A DNA stretch of 64,000 nucleotides. It comes from Takakia lepidozioides. Taxonomy: Eukaryota > Streptophyta > Takakiopsida > Takakiales > Takakiaceae. Of the stretch, positions 29,571 through 42,109 are shown one piece after another. Location of the stretch: positions 63,965,053-64,029,052 of the forward strand of contig CM060732.1 in the NCBI GenBank assembly GCA_030704615.1. The letters are read 5' to 3'. Position 1 is the first letter of the stretch; every line of letters begins with the position of its first letter. A program made the position numbers and the translations under genes. A model generated the notes under the pieces. The model saw nothing but the letters and a program-made list of their open reading frames with translations. It had not been told where the DNA came from and ran no database searches.

Positions 29571-30655
29571 ACAAGTCAGAGAGCTCAATAGTACAACAGA
29601 CAGCAAAGACGATGTTGAAAAGTAATAGAAAGACGAAAGGAAATACGATATGAAAGATTTGGGTTTGCTGACAACAATGGATGCATCAATGCATGCAATT
29701 TCTTTGGTTACGTCAAGCCTATCATATTATCCTTTCTCCTCCAAAATAAAAGGATTATAAGACAAATACTATAGGCTGTAGGCTGTCGCGCCTGATGTAC
29801 ATTTTGGAAGGAAAAATAAAAACCACAAACTTTCAAAGTAGAGTGTACAATAATTTTCATTGCGGGATAGAGCCCAGCCTTGAAAAGGGGCAGTAGCCGC
29901 AAGATGGAATGGCTTTTAGTTGCGCCGGCTTCGGTCAGAGTCTTCTTTCTCTCTCTCTCTCTTCATTGCAAGAGTGACTTGTTTCATGGATGTTCCTTCT
30001 TCATGTTACAAACATGTATATACTATTGTCACCTCAGGATCTGTTCTATAGAACAAGGCATATGACATCACAATGACAAATATTCTACTTGTAACTGTCC
30101 AAATTTTATCTATGCTATTCGGTAATCTTGACAAAACATGAAAACATATCTCATACAAACATTTGTTTTTAATTAGGGTATTTTGTGACCCCAAATAAGA
30201 CGATAATTCTCACAAGGTCACATTGTCCTACACAAAGGTTGATATTCTTTTGCAGCGGATGTGGATAGTGGACACAAAATATGCTCTATTCGTAGCTTGA
30301 AGAAATTGCTTAAATGTTTGACACATTTTAAATCTTTGCTGCCATTCGGATTGTATTGAGTGTACAAGGCCAATATCAACTTCAATTAGTATGCCAGAAT
30401 TCGGCGTCGTTCTATATTCTCCACATTGTTCCAAGGTTATTCCACGGTAACAAGGAGCCATGTCCACAGAAATAGACACCCTTACTAGTCGACGATGTGG
30501 CATAGGCCAAAAATTCAGCCAAGTGGTCAAGCATGAGCCTAGGCTCATGCCACGCCATCAAAGCGCGAGTGTAGGCTTAGAGGCTCACAGCCTAACGCCG
30601 TCCTCTCACACGAACCTAGAAAGAACGCGCGCGCACACATACACACACATATGAC
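29571..30655. other. No supported gene
   Basis: A 106-residue minus-strand frame at 30228-30548 has no family match. The rest is short frames. Confidence 0.4.
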
Positions 30656-30659
30656 GAAT

Positions 30660-30780
30660 GGCTACTACTTCCCGTAGGAAGTTGGACCCTTGTGTTAGTA
30701 ATCTTTGGATTGACCCCACAACCACTTCTGAGGTGGATATATGTCTATTAATACAAGGCTACAACTTGATTGTGGAAGGA
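30660..30780 (-). repeat. SINE family member, minus orientation
   Basis: On the minus strand a GTTGTAGCC...CCACCTC block is followed by GTGGTTGTGGGGTCAATCC (box B at about 30707-30717). It matches the copies at 30895 (plus) and 33110 (minus). Confidence 0.6.
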
Positions 30781-30894
30781 AGCATAAATTGGACATTTTG
30801 GATCTAAGATCACCTAGGTTATGCATAGGCAAGGCTCAAACTAATTCCCAACATACACTCGGCTACCTCCTCTAGCGCCACAAAGTGATAGACG

Positions 30895-31010
30895 GCAACC
30901 AAGTTGTAGCCGTAATGGGCACGTACCACCTCGGAAGTGGTTGTGGGTTCAATCCACCAATTGGTGACACAAATGTGTCCACCTTCGTACCAGCAGCAGT
31001 AGCCCTAGCC
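30895..31010 (+). repeat. SINE family member, plus orientation
   Basis: GTTGTAGCCGTAATGGGC (box A-like) then GTTGTGGGTTCAATCCACC (box B, about 30944-30954). It forms an inverted pair with the copy at 30660-30780. Confidence 0.6.
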
Positions 31011-31542
31011 CTTCGAGGTCAAGAGACACCATAATTTACGCTTCACATATATATATCATATTAGTGATAGAACTGAAAGAACTGAATACCGTATACTAGA
31101 ATTAGAGCATTTCGCATAGGCCAGGTCACGTTCCGGATGAACGAGAGGCCCGGATGTAAGGGTGGCAGTAGACATAAATATCTGTCTACTGCATATGGGT
31201 ATTAGCTGGTGAAGGTATGGACTTCATAGATAAGTGGGAAGGGTACATCAGTAGAACAGCACTTATGGAGGAGCCAATAAAATATATATATTTTCTTAAC
31301 CTAGTAAGTAAATACATACTCATTTTGAAACTCTGGACCATCCAAACTGCCCTTAAAACAACTGTGGTTAGACATGCAAGGGGCAGGGTCTGGTGCTCAA
31401 CCACTTTTACATATGGCGGATCCGATTTCCACATGGTACTCTGTGAGTTTCTAACCACCCTCTTTTGGAAAGGGAATGTTTGTGCTTTAGAGTGGAATCT
31501 TGGACAGAGGATTTGAAGACTATGATATTGTTCTTCAATGAC

Positions 31543-31660
31543 CTCAATATATATATATATATATATAATAAAATAAAATAAATATAAATATAAATTATTA
31601 TTATTAAATTTAAATAATTATTATTTATTAAAAAATAATATTTATTAAAATTAAAAAAAG
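31543..31660. repeat. AT-rich simple repeat
   Basis: (AT)n at about 31546-31567 followed by A/T-only sequence with TTATTA units. Confidence 0.85.
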
Positions 31661-32566
31661 GCGAAGCCCAATAGATTATAGGGTGGAAAAAATAACCACC
31701 ACAAGGCCGTGGCCCGAGGCTTAGTTTTTGTAACCCATTGAATCTCAGCTCTAAAAAAAAACCTCATCCTTGCGAATTTCCAATGATGTAAATGGAATTT
31801 CCATTGTTACTAGCATTGGGCTTTAAAAAAGTAAAACTAGCACTGGGCTTGGTTCCCTTTCAAAAACTTTTTGTAAGTGAACTATTGGGCTGCCCATCTT
31901 TGCACAAATGGCACTACAACTTATGAGCTACGAGAAAAAAAATCAAAAAAAAAAACCTCTAGAATAAGTAACTTATCTGCAACCGCATATTTGAGATTTC
32001 TTTTAATTGTTGGATGGTCGAGCGTCAAACTTTATTAATAAAGTATAGAAAGTTTGAAAAGTGGGTAATGCAAGAGTTGCAGAAATGAGAACCGAGAGTC
32101 AACCTACCGCAGGTTGCTATACAGGAAGCCACCAGTCACTAAAATGCATGGTGAGTGTCACTAAATCAAGTGGAATAAAGGGGATCGATAGTAACACTTG
32201 CCTCTATGAACTTCTCTGCACCCTCCGCCGCCTTGTCTTTCCCTCTTGCAGCCACTTTAATCCTACCTGCCATACCTGGCCCGACCCCCAACATAGCAAA
32301 CAACTACTCACGCTGGCTCTGGCTCTCAAACCACTAGTGAGACACGCTACTAGTGCCCTGTGCCGGCATGTTGAAGACACAAGTTACAAGCAACTAGTCG
32401 GTTGCTTCTCACCGGACGGAACAGTATCTAGAACCTAGAACTATGTAGAAAGTCAACTAGAACTAGAACTATCTAGAAAGTTAGCTAGAACGAGAACTAT
32501 CTAGAAAGCCCACCCTAGAAAGTCAATCCTTAATTTTTGGCCCCTTCATTTCATTCTGTCACTGGC
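31661..32566. other. No supported gene
   Basis: A run of AGAACTATCTAGAAAG-like repeats near 32450-32520 is the only structure seen. Confidence 0.45.
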
Positions 32567-32574
32567 CTTAATAC

Positions 32575-33543
32575 TAGTGTTGTGCGGGTTCCGCCTTTTT
32601 AAGGAACCCGCGGGGTCCGGGTTTTTTTTTTTTGAGCCAAGTCCGGGTTCGGATCCGGGTTTTTGAAATTTGGAAAATCCGGGTCCGTAACGCGTAAGAA
32701 CCTGCCCTTGGGAGGGGGACAACAGCGGTTCGGGTCCGGGTTTGTCAACACGGACTCGGGTTAGGGTCGAGGTAGTTGTTGGGAAATATTAGTGGGTTCA
32801 CGGTTCGGATCCGGGTCCTATTTAATTGATTAAATAAATTAGAAAAATAAGATTAATTAGGGATAAAATTATTTTTGGCTGAAAAAAACTTTAAATCCTA
32901 ATAATGAATTTTATTTTAAGAGACATTCCTTCAAAATATACCATGAATATGTATTGCTCATTTAACACAAGAATTAAAATAAAAGTTTGAGTTCCAATTT
33001 CTATTTTTCAATATCAATTCTTTAAACATGTTAAGAATAGTAATACGCCTGAAGGATAGATCACTATAGCATGGATGTGTGGGATCTGGCCTAATAATAA
33101 TATAAGACGCCTCCTTTGGGAGGTGTAAATTATGGTCCCATAGGGCACAACTTTGTGACACCACGCCGTGGATTGAACCCACAACCGCTTTTGAGGTGGT
33201 ATGTGGCCATTACCAGTGGTTTACAACGTGGTGGGGCTGGCTGCTGCAGTGGCCTATTGCTGTGCTCGTCCCCTCCACACATATGACAAAACCTACCAGA
33301 TCTAAGGTGGACTCCGCATGCCCCATCTAAATTTAAAACCCGGACCCTGACCCGCTACATTGGCCCGTGGGTAGCGGGTTTAACCGGTTCTGGACCCAGC
33401 AGGCGGGTCCGGGTCCGGTTCCGGGTTCATTTCTAATATGAACCTGGGTCAGGGTAAGGGTTTTTTGTGATAGCCGGGTCCGGGTAACCCGGATCCTAAC
33501 CCGCCGGGTACCCGCCTTCAAAACCTGGACCCGCACAACACTG
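32575..33543. mobile_element. hAT-like non-autonomous element (969 bp)
   Basis: The termini are inverted: TAGTGTTGTGCGGGT at the left, and the complement CAGTGTTGTGCGGGT at the right, with one difference in the first base. The flanking octamers are CTTAATAC (32567-32574) and GTTAATAC (33544-33551), an 8-bp target duplication with one mismatch as in hAT elements. Both ends are filled with GGGTCCGGGT-type subterminal repeats in opposite orientation. There is no transposase. A SINE lies inside at about 33110-33215. Confidence 0.75.
33110..33215 (-). repeat. SINE family member nested in the hAT-like element
   Basis: On the minus strand CACTGGTAATGGCCACATACCACCTC is followed by GGTTGTGGGTTCAATCCACG (box B at about 33170-33180). 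Same family as 30660 and 30895. Confidence 0.6.
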
Positions 33544-34143
33544 GTTAATACATTGGCCCCCTCTTTTAACTCCGGAACCACGCAAATTCCTGGACCACTC
33601 TAGAATTAACTGGGCCGAATGAAACTGCTCTACATATTGGATCCCTGGAAAAAAAGGTGAAAGTATAAGAAAACCAAAATTTCCCCCCCTAAGAAACTGT
33701 TGTTGTCTTTTCTAGTCACTCCTCCACTTATGGAAAATTCCCTTTGTAAATGTAGTGATCACCCCATCAAATTCCCATCAAATTCCTTCTGAGTGTGTGT
33801 ACAGGCTCACTGGATTCTTCCTCGGGGTCAGTATGACAGAAAGTATGGAACTGAGATGCATGCGGGGTCCCAGATTGTGGGATATCTTGCAGAGCCAGCA
33901 GAAGTAATGTCTCCAAGAACAATCTTAGAATGTGTGATATCCGACCCTGCATTGTCTGAATCGGAAGTGAAGATTCCGGTTTTGTATGGGGATGGCAATT
34001 GTCAATCGGAACTGTGAGTGATGGCCGATGTGAGTCGAGCTCGTTTCTTCTGTGGAGAATGTTGTGTAACTTTTTGGTGGCGTTTGTTTGAAGGTGTGCA
34101 AAAGTGAAGGGAGACTGGGTCTAGAGGAAGGGGACGGGCAAGA

Positions 34144-36383
34144 ATGGTGCAGAGCTATTGGAGGCCTGCATCGCCCATCATGCTGCCTGTCGCCCCGGCA
34201 AACCTTTGCCATCGGCACCTTCAACCCCCACCAGCTTCCTGCTGCACATTTCAAGTGGCTCCATCAGAAGTTACCTGGTGTAATTTGCAAGCTCTGTCTC
34301 CACCCATCTGGCCTCTGCTCCGCTGCACCCCTCAACCTCTGCCTCTCTCTCTCTCCGTGAGTCTCTCTCTATCTGGGCCTCCCGCGGGTGGACTACTTTC
34401 TTTTCTTTCCTCAGTACATCACAGCAAACAGGTGGGCTTTTTATGGAGTTCGGTCAATGTGGTCCTTTTCCTGCTCTTGCTTCTCGAATCTCGAATAAGG
34501 CCAAACCCGCCAAACCAAGTGTGGAGGAATGAATTTGAGTAACCCTTACTGGAACATGTGCCACGTATTGCACGTTCTGACAATTTTCACTTCCCAGGTG
34601 CTAAAAACCCCTATCGAATCTTGCCAATTCACTTCATCTTTTGCTTGCAGGTATGGTGGTACCCAAGAAAGCACAGAGGTGGCAGTGTTCATGCATCAGC
34701 ACAATTACCACGACCGCCAAGGGCATTATGGCCTATCCTACTGCCACGACCTCTCATCTACAGCTCTGATTTGTCTGATGTTGATCCCGCCCAGGTGGGT
34801 TCAAGTATTTGGAGGTCATTACGCCAACAATTCAAACCTAAACAAACCTGCAGGGGATCGAAAGCATTTGCTTTCTCTGGGCAACCATAAACAATCAACT
34901 GTCAACCAATCCACCTATTTTGAACACACAGTAGTTGTAGTTGAGTCTTTATCATGGACTGTTTGTGGAGCACACCGAGACTCAGATTGTCAATAACCCT
35001 CTGGAAAATTACAAAGTACATTGCTCCAACCTAGGTTTCAAACAGCTCAGTGTTAGTCAATAGAGGGGAAATTCTGTAGGTGAGCTCCTTTTCACATTGA
35101 CTTAGCTTCCATATATGTCACTGATTTTGGCGTTGTTGGGTGCATCCAGCTCAGTGATCTTTGGGCCAAAACATTGAAGGTCTCCAGGGCCCCAAGGAAG
35201 ATCGTCAAAGCTCTCCGTCACAGCTTTGCGGTAAAACAATGGGCTACTTGCACTTTGGGCCCTGTCGATTGGGATGTGCATGGTGTCGGGGGTGGGATTT
35301 TCACTGTGGTCCTACACATTTTCTGGTGGGTTTTTGCTGCAAGGCCTGGATGGTAAGAGTGGCATTCATGGGTACCTACCCTGCTTTTTCAAAGTCTGAG
35401 CTCCTGTTTGGCCTTTACTTGGCACTGTGTTTCTCATTCAAAGAGTTTGATCCGAGATCTAGTTGATATGGGAACAAAGGGGGTGTCACATTTGCTGAGA
35501 TGGAAGTAAAAGTGCCTGTTTTACGCCGTTGCTAATCTTGGGCAGCAGCTCGAATGCTGCAGTTTGTGGTTGTCCTGGAAGAGCTAGAAAACACAACCAT
35601 GGGATCAACGCCTCCCACAAAGATCGTGGGTATGTTCTCTCACTGAAACGTAGTTCTGTAAGATGCCAGTTTCACTGATTCATGCTATGATTTGAACTGC
35701 ATGAGAAATATTGCAATGTTGCTGTTGAGTAGGCATCACACTCCATGTACTATGTACCTTGGGATCACCCCAACTGATGGGAATAAGTTAAGGTGACAAA
35801 GAACCCCTCTCTGTGAGTGTTTCCAGCCATCCAAGCGTGAAGTCGTTTCGACAAGGCCACCATGAGCCGATTGCATCCTTAACTTCTTTAACAAAGACTA
35901 GAATATGTATCTTGGTACTGTGCAAGTCGTGAAGTGCTATTGGGCCAACAAATTACTGTCATTACCTCATTTCCTATGTGGCCCGATGACAAGTTTTGAC
36001 ACGCAGATTTCAAAGCTTACTTTGGTTTCATGTGATGCAGGTGTAGGGCGTGCTGTGTCTGATGGAGCATTTATTGTATGTATCTTTGACAAAATTCCTC
36101 TTTTCTGTTGGTTTGTTTGTTGTGCACATAAGGATAGCAAGCTCAGGACGGAAGATGTCAAGAGGGAGGTCTCAACAGCTAGAGGCTAAGCTCTGTCAGC
36201 TTTGGTGGACTGGGTGCCTAATGATTAGTCATGCATTATGGCTGCTGTCTACTTAACTTGAAAGCCAGTTCTTCCTGTGTCACGTTTTGCAACATGTGGC
36301 AGGCAACAATATGTGATGTGGCAGTTGATCCTGAGTACCAAAGACAAGGCATTGGCCGGCGGATTGTCAAGCGCCTTGTGCAG
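34144..36383 (+). CDS. GNAT-family N-acetyltransferase, six exons, 3' end not found
   Basis: Phases agree across five introns: 34144-34356, 34651-34794, 35150-35230, 35563-35629, 36041-36075 and 36303-36383, each bounded by GT...AG. Exons 1 and 2 give a Ser/Pro/Arg-rich, acid-poor N-terminus (MVQSYWRPASPIMLPVAPAN) suited to a plastid or mitochondrial transit peptide. Exon 3 gives WAKTLKVSRAPRKIVKALRH, exons 4-5 FVVVLEELEN and VGVGRAVSDGAFI, and exon 6 ATICDVAVDPEYQRQGIGRR. The last contains GNAT motif A with the acetyl-CoA-binding R/Q-x-x-G-x-G/A (RQGIGR). Proteins of this family transfer acetyl groups to protein N-termini, lysines or amines; the substrate is not predictable. The domain needs about 40 more residues (motif B), and I could not locate that exon before 38302. 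Confidence 0.75.
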
Positions 36384-38302
36384 GTTGCATTGCCACCCTA
36401 TTGGAGATCTGGAGAGAAAACCTTGCAAAAGGCAATTGGAAAAGGAGTAGTTTTGTCTGGGCTAGCAGGTCCACCTTATAGTAGTGGCAGTTTCTTTGGC
36501 AGTAGACATCATTGCTGAAGTTTCATACTCGCTTTATGCCTGAACCAAACTTTTAACCCTGCGATATGACCAACTCTCACCCTTCTCAGCGGGGTCATCT
36601 AATTCGTCTATATTTCCAGAGTGACTCCTAGACGAGAGCCCCAATGACAGCCTCCCTCTGCAGTTTCAACAGGGAGTCCTTGGGACACTTTGCTAACCAA
36701 TTAGTCTTGGACCAAGGTGGGGGGGTGCTGAGAGCAGCAGCACTCTCGACTCATTAGCTTGGAGCTGTCTGGAGGGTGCAGGATATGAAGAGGAAAGGAG
36801 GTCCAACGGGTTTTGCTGTCTTTCCTCCACCAATCGCAAGGCGTTTTTTTTGGATGATAGGTTTCAGGTGGTGTTCACCTTTACAGTCTTCTAAATATCC
36901 TGGTTTTACTTTGTTGCTACGAAGATCCAGATAGGACTGTGGGTGATCTCATGTTGGATTTAAGGGTTCTACTTGCTTCACAAAATTAAGGCCCCTTACA
37001 AGCAGCCACCTGGACTGCCGTGATAATGCATCCGTTCTTCTTACACCTAAGACTCTGTGAGGGAATTACTGGTTGGAAATGATAACAGAGCTGATAGGAA
37101 GTACTGCTTTATGGAGTATCGTGGAGTCGACGACTTCAATAATAACTGGAGGAATGGCAAAGATGGCTTTCATGAGAGCAGAGGGGAACTGGACTGCTGA
37201 TGGACATGTAACAATTTTGTACTGGATGTCCGGGGGTCTTTGCTACTGCCCCTCATGATCTCATACTTGCTGAAATCAACTGACTGTTGTTCCCCGACCT
37301 CCCCCAAATAGCTATAAAGTGTTTGCAAACAAGAGGAAGTCACATCCTCCCCATGTTTATATGCCATGCATCCAACTCATGTGGGTAAAGCTAGTGGTCT
37401 GTTTATGATGGATTTGAGCAGCTGACATGGAGTAGATTAGTGGGAGATTGTGCTCGTGATAACTTGTTTACCAGTTTCCTTGATGCCTTGACTTAAGTCC
37501 TTGTGACCATCGGGATGGCTGAGTAGGGCAGGTTGTTAAAAAGTGGAAAGACGTTCAGAATACCTTCCGGCGGCACAAGTAAACTATTAGATTGAGTTCA
37601 ATTCTATTATTATAACCGCAAAAGACTGCAGCAGATTTGAGATTGGTAGATTGACATCACCAAGTTGTGCATACTGGTGGTCATATTTAAATATATTCAA
37701 AAACTTTGTTACTATCCCATTTTTTGTACTGTCACTGGGTCTCTGTTTCAAAATTTCTAGTTACATTCTTTCAAATACTTCAACAATTTTGTTGAGGGTA
37801 TTGTAGGGACACATCTCCCATTGACGGTTTCCATGCTGGATTTCAGTGGCAACTCCAGCAGGTCTCATACTGTTATGTCTATCCACATGAAAATACCAAT
37901 GCAATGGTGGACTCCTATATTCAAGGGATTATTTCCCTGATACATCACCCTGCCCTTCCATGAAACCTACAAGACAGATCGACTTCAAATGTTCAGCAAC
38001 AACAAACCACCATGTTGCAATTAGCCGAGACATGGACAGATGTGGAGATCTCTGGTTGAGGTGGCTTGGGGCCTCACACATACACTATTGAGAAGCAGAC
38101 TGACATGCTGCTGTGGCTTTGCCACACTGCCGAAAAGGGCAAGAGAGGCTGACACATTTTGTTCAGGCTTACTGCACACAAATGATGCAACCCCAGCCTG
38201 ACATGCCCATTCTCACCATCTCATCATCTTCAGAAATGAGAATATGAATTTCAATTGATGTATGATTGTTGACGTATGCAACGCAGCATATCAAGTTTTT
38301 TC
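36384..38302. other. No supported exon
   Basis: The missing 3' exon or exons of the acetyltransferase should be here. No frame with a convincing GNAT motif B was seen. The nearest candidate near 37140 (GGMAKMAFMRAEGN) is too weak to call. Confidence 0.4.
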
Positions 38303-40344
38303 TCACCTCGTACTACATTCTAAAACTGACGGATCCGGATGCTCACAAGAGGTGCAACTAGTCTGTGATGTGTCATAGGTGATAAGCCCCACAAGATCTT
38401 TCAAGAAGGGGCCTACATGGGGTCTTAATTGACCCCATCCATTGCACCATAAGACAAATTCATGGTGCCTCAGATCATCGTGTAAGATAACTCTCGAATC
38501 ACACCCTAATTGTTTCAGCACGCTGTGAAATGCACAGCTTGAAGCAGGAGGAACCACCGTGTCTCTGCGACTGGCGAAGAGCATGCAAGTGGGAACCAGG
38601 TCAGTACCTTTGACTTGCATCTTGGCGGAGTTATCCGCTGTGTGTTCAACCACACCCGAAAAATCTGTTCCTTGTGCTGAGAGAGAGCTGAAGAGTAAAG
38701 TTGGGGACATTGACTCAAAGCCTCTTTCTCCACCCATGGCTGGTCTCATACAGGAAATTGCCCCCACACCTCGGCTCACTTCAAACTTATAATGCTCCTT
38801 GATGTCATAGACCCCTGATAATCCAATAAAGCAATAAGGTTGTCGCACATCTAGTTCCTGCAAGACAGGATCTCGGACCTCATTTAATCTGCGGTTTGCT
38901 CGCTCCCAAAGCATCATTGCGCCTATATGTCCACCTAAACAATTACCAAACAGATCACATACTCTACATCATCAAACCCAGGACATTTGCCTCAATTATC
39001 TAAGCCATTGACAAATTGCAACACCAAGATCTTGCACACATTACAGAAAGCTAATGGTGAACAGGCTTTAGTACATAGAAGTGGGCCAATCCACCGGCTC
39101 CTGGAAATAATATACGATGTCACACCCCAGATTGACAGGCAAACACATCGCAATTGCACAAAAACAAAGAATATGCACTGTATTAGCAAGCATACCTGAA
39201 GAATGACCCATGACATAAACTTTACTAGGGTCACCACCATAATACCCTGCATTGTCCATTGTCCAGGTCATTGCCAGTGATACCTCGCTTACTTGAATTT
39301 TAGCCAACACCTGCGGTGTGCAACATAATAGAACACCAGATTACAAACCCCTGCAGCAACATGCACCTCACTCTGCAGAAACTATACAGTAATGAAGAAG
39401 CAGATATTCTGTCTCTTGCAACATCCACCCTGAGGAACGCGATCTTGCTCTAACCTGCGGGTAAAGGCTGTACTGCACCACCACCACCACCACACCATGC
39501 TGGGCAAGGTGGGCAGCTAACGGACAATATTGCCACCTCTCTCCGGAAGACCATACGCCTCCGTGAACGTACATGACAACGGGCATGGCACTTGCCCTTA
39601 CCTGCGTCTTGGGCACATACACATCCGCCCTGACCACACAAGCCCTTTTCAGAAATAAGCTCTCGCCCATGCCACTAAAATTCACTGTGACTGAGAGCCA
39701 TGATATGGGCGGAATGGGTAACCTCACAATGATAAAAACGAATAACAGCAGCTCTTTTTCAAATTGAATCCGGTATGAACAGGTGACCCTTACAAATTTC
39801 GTTCCGCATTTCCATAGCGCACATTCCGAGCAATCAAAACTCTGTTGCTGAGTGACGATGACCAGATTTGCAGCCTTCTGCTCCCATGCATCGACGCCCC
39901 GTTCAGAATACCAGAAGGTTTGAGCTGGCCAGGAGCCATCTGTGACTCTGTAGACGAGGAGTACGAAGAATGAAAAGGTTCGAAGGATTCATAGAGATAT
40001 TTCGCATAAATTCCGTACGGTAGAAGCGTGAGCATACCCCCCACCTCCCTCAGCACAGTGATCGCCAAGCTGAAAGCAACTAACACGCGCTGTGAGGGGC
40101 CCTGTGCAGCACACACCTCCCTCCAGACCGCCTTGACAGCCTCCCCCAACATCCCTGCCACTGCCATTCCCGCTCTCTGCTGCGTCCCCTTCCGGACAAC
40201 CCAACGGCACCTAGACCAGTGCCGGGCCCCAACCCATCCCCGAGAATGCGCGCAACGGGCAAACGACCTCCCCGTCAGACTGTAGCTTCTGCCGAGCGAG
40301 TGCAGGGAGGGCAGCACGATGCTTTGCAGCGACATTACCGTCAT
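38303..40344 (-). CDS. ICME: Isoprenylcysteine methylesterase-like alpha/beta hydrolase, four exons
   Basis: Minus-strand exons 40344-39794, 39674-39455, 39310-39196 and 38934-38303 join in phase into about 505 residues with GT-AG borders. The N-terminal exon has a hydrophobic segment (VLVAFSLAITVL, GGMLTLLPYGIYAKYLY) fitting ER/Golgi membrane association, then NVRYGNAERN, equivalent to the YGDQPRN motif of plant ICMEs. The hydrolase core has the oxyanion-hole MYVHGGVWSSG, the nucleophile elbow GYYGGDPSKVYVMGHSSGG (catalytic Ser), an Asp in FASRRDTVVPP and a His in DDLRHHEFVL. ICMEs remove the methyl ester from prenylated protein C-termini and in Arabidopsis act in ABA signalling. Related carboxylesterases are the alternative. 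The start ATG at 40344 is the first in frame, but a later Met (GMAVAGMLGEAV) is possible. Confidence 0.8.
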
Positions 40345-41126
40345 ACAAACATGCTAGTACCATTCTTTGCGATGTGCCCAATGCTGCAACGATCTTACAC
40401 ACATGGAAGGTGATATGGAGTGTCGATCTCAGTTGTTACTGCTACACCTCACCGACTCCTTCGCATCTTGTTTGACGTGAGACAAGTCTTCATCACCTTC
40501 CCTTCCCATGTCTGAAAAGCACAGGGCCATTCCCAGAGCTACATACATGTGAGAGACTGATCTCGGCAGCTTCCTCACACGTCTTCAACTCTCCCCTCTC
40601 GTCTCCACGTTCAGCGATGAAGCACAGCGCGAGTATATTCCTCGCGTTGCTTTATTCATGGATGAATGACTACGTTGTTGTTAGGATGAAGACAGCAGTC
40701 GCTGTTGGCCTGCCTATATTTACGCTGAGATTTGTGTCACGTCAACGGTCAGATTTGTTGCAGATTAGCCTACATGGCGGCCTATCTGTCTTAGCACTTG
40801 GATGGAATTTGGACAGCGTATGCACGATGGCCACGTGGATGAGCTGTTTGTGTTGGCCTATTTATTGAAACTTGGGAGCATTTCTCTTTTTTTTCTTTTT
40901 CTTTTTCTTTTCTTTGAGAAAAGGGCCCGAGCAGATTTTTTTTAGAACAATTAAAAGAAAGGGGACAGCAGATTAGTACCCTTGAATGGTGTTTTGGTGG
41001 GTTAAACTGGTGTTAGTAATGAGTAGATGAATGATGCTCAAGTGTTGTAAGGCGGAATATTTGATGAATAGTGAGGGGGATTTGTGAAGAAGCATCAACT
41101 CTATCTTGCATGCACACTTTACCGAC
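40345..41126. other. Upstream region of the ICME-like gene
   Basis: Includes the probable promoter. No TATA box was chosen with confidence. There is a CT-rich tract at 40880-40915. An 83-residue plus-strand frame at 40617-40868 has no support. Confidence 0.4.
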
Positions 41127-41134
41127 CTACATAC

Positions 41135-41621
41135 CAGTGTTAGAACTGGTATCAAGTTTTATACATACTAGTATGGTCCTGGTACCAGGACCATACTAGT
41201 ACCAGTATCATAGAACTTTTATACCAGTCTGGTCTATATAATGGTGGATGTATTCTTTTCCAGATACTAGTATGAATATGAGTAGATGACCACAATACCA
41301 GCTAGTATGAGATGTCAATTCTGATATCATTCCAAAGCCAGCTTGAATTACAAGTTTATCAAATAGCAAGTATCAAGTGAAAACAAATAAAATACGCATA
41401 AAGAAGTAAATATACATAAGTACAAGTATGTAAGCATATGTACATAAATTAGTATAATACACATACCAGAATAAATGAGCAAGACGGCGGGGGAGTACTG
41501 GTATTGTGGATGGTATGAAAAAACTGCTACCAGCTTGCACTGGTATATGACCAAGGATTCTCCCAAATGATACCAGATTGGTCTGGTATCTAATACCAGT
41601 GCATATACCGGTCCAACACTG
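41135..41621. mobile_element. hAT-type MITE (487 bp) with perfect 8-bp target duplication
   Basis: The element starts CAGTGTTAGAACTGGTAT and its complementary end reads CAGTGTTGGACCGGTAT. Both sides are flanked by the identical octamer CTACATAC (41127-41134 and 41622-41629). TACCAG and CTGGTA motifs recur throughout, densest near the ends, as for hAT subterminal repeats. It encodes no transposase. Confidence 0.85.
41166..41201. repeat. Perfect 36-bp palindrome inside the MITE
   Basis: Self-complementary over all 36 bases with centre GGTCCTGGTACCAGGACC. It could extrude as a cruciform or mark a head-to-head duplication of a subterminal repeat. Confidence 0.9.
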
Positions 41622-42109
41622 CTACATACCACTGATTTAGCTCAATGCTACATAGGAAGAGGAATCTTTAGTGGAGCATGATGCGACATCACAAGCCCTG
41701 ACATTTTATTAATAAGGGGGGGAAAATAAAACCCCATCTTTTCTTTTTAGCATGATCCTGGCTTCACAAGTTTTTTTTTTTTTTTTTTTTTTCTCCCTTT
41801 CCCCCTCCCTGCTTGCTTAATATGACCAAAGGGCAAGCTCTATCCCCTTGAGATCTTGCAAAAGAAAAAACTAGGAGTTGCATAGTACTTACTATATTGT
41901 ACAAAATGCTCTACAGTCTACCCTCTATGTGTGTTACACCTCGGGAATTGATAAAACATAATACATATAGATATTTAACATCATAACAGATATATTATAA
42001 TAAAATTTATCCAAAAATCACATTTAGATAAAATCACATTTACAATATAGAATGCTCTACAGTCTACCATCTATATGTGTTACTAGCCTGCATTCAGCAA
42101 CAACATCCT

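Noticed and set aside
31546-31567. Promoter TATA box
   Set aside because: It is a long AT microsatellite with no gene beside it.
33793-34017. First exon of the acetyltransferase
   Set aside because: The frame is not in phase with an obvious donor into 34144, and 34144-34356 already gives an ATG and a transit-peptide-like start.
37073-37258. Terminal GNAT exon (GGMAKMAFMRAEGN)
   Set aside because: Only a weak resemblance; no motif B and no clear acceptor in phase.
40028-40413. Plus-strand ORFs opposite the first ICME exon
   Set aside because: Shadow frames of the supported minus-strand exon.
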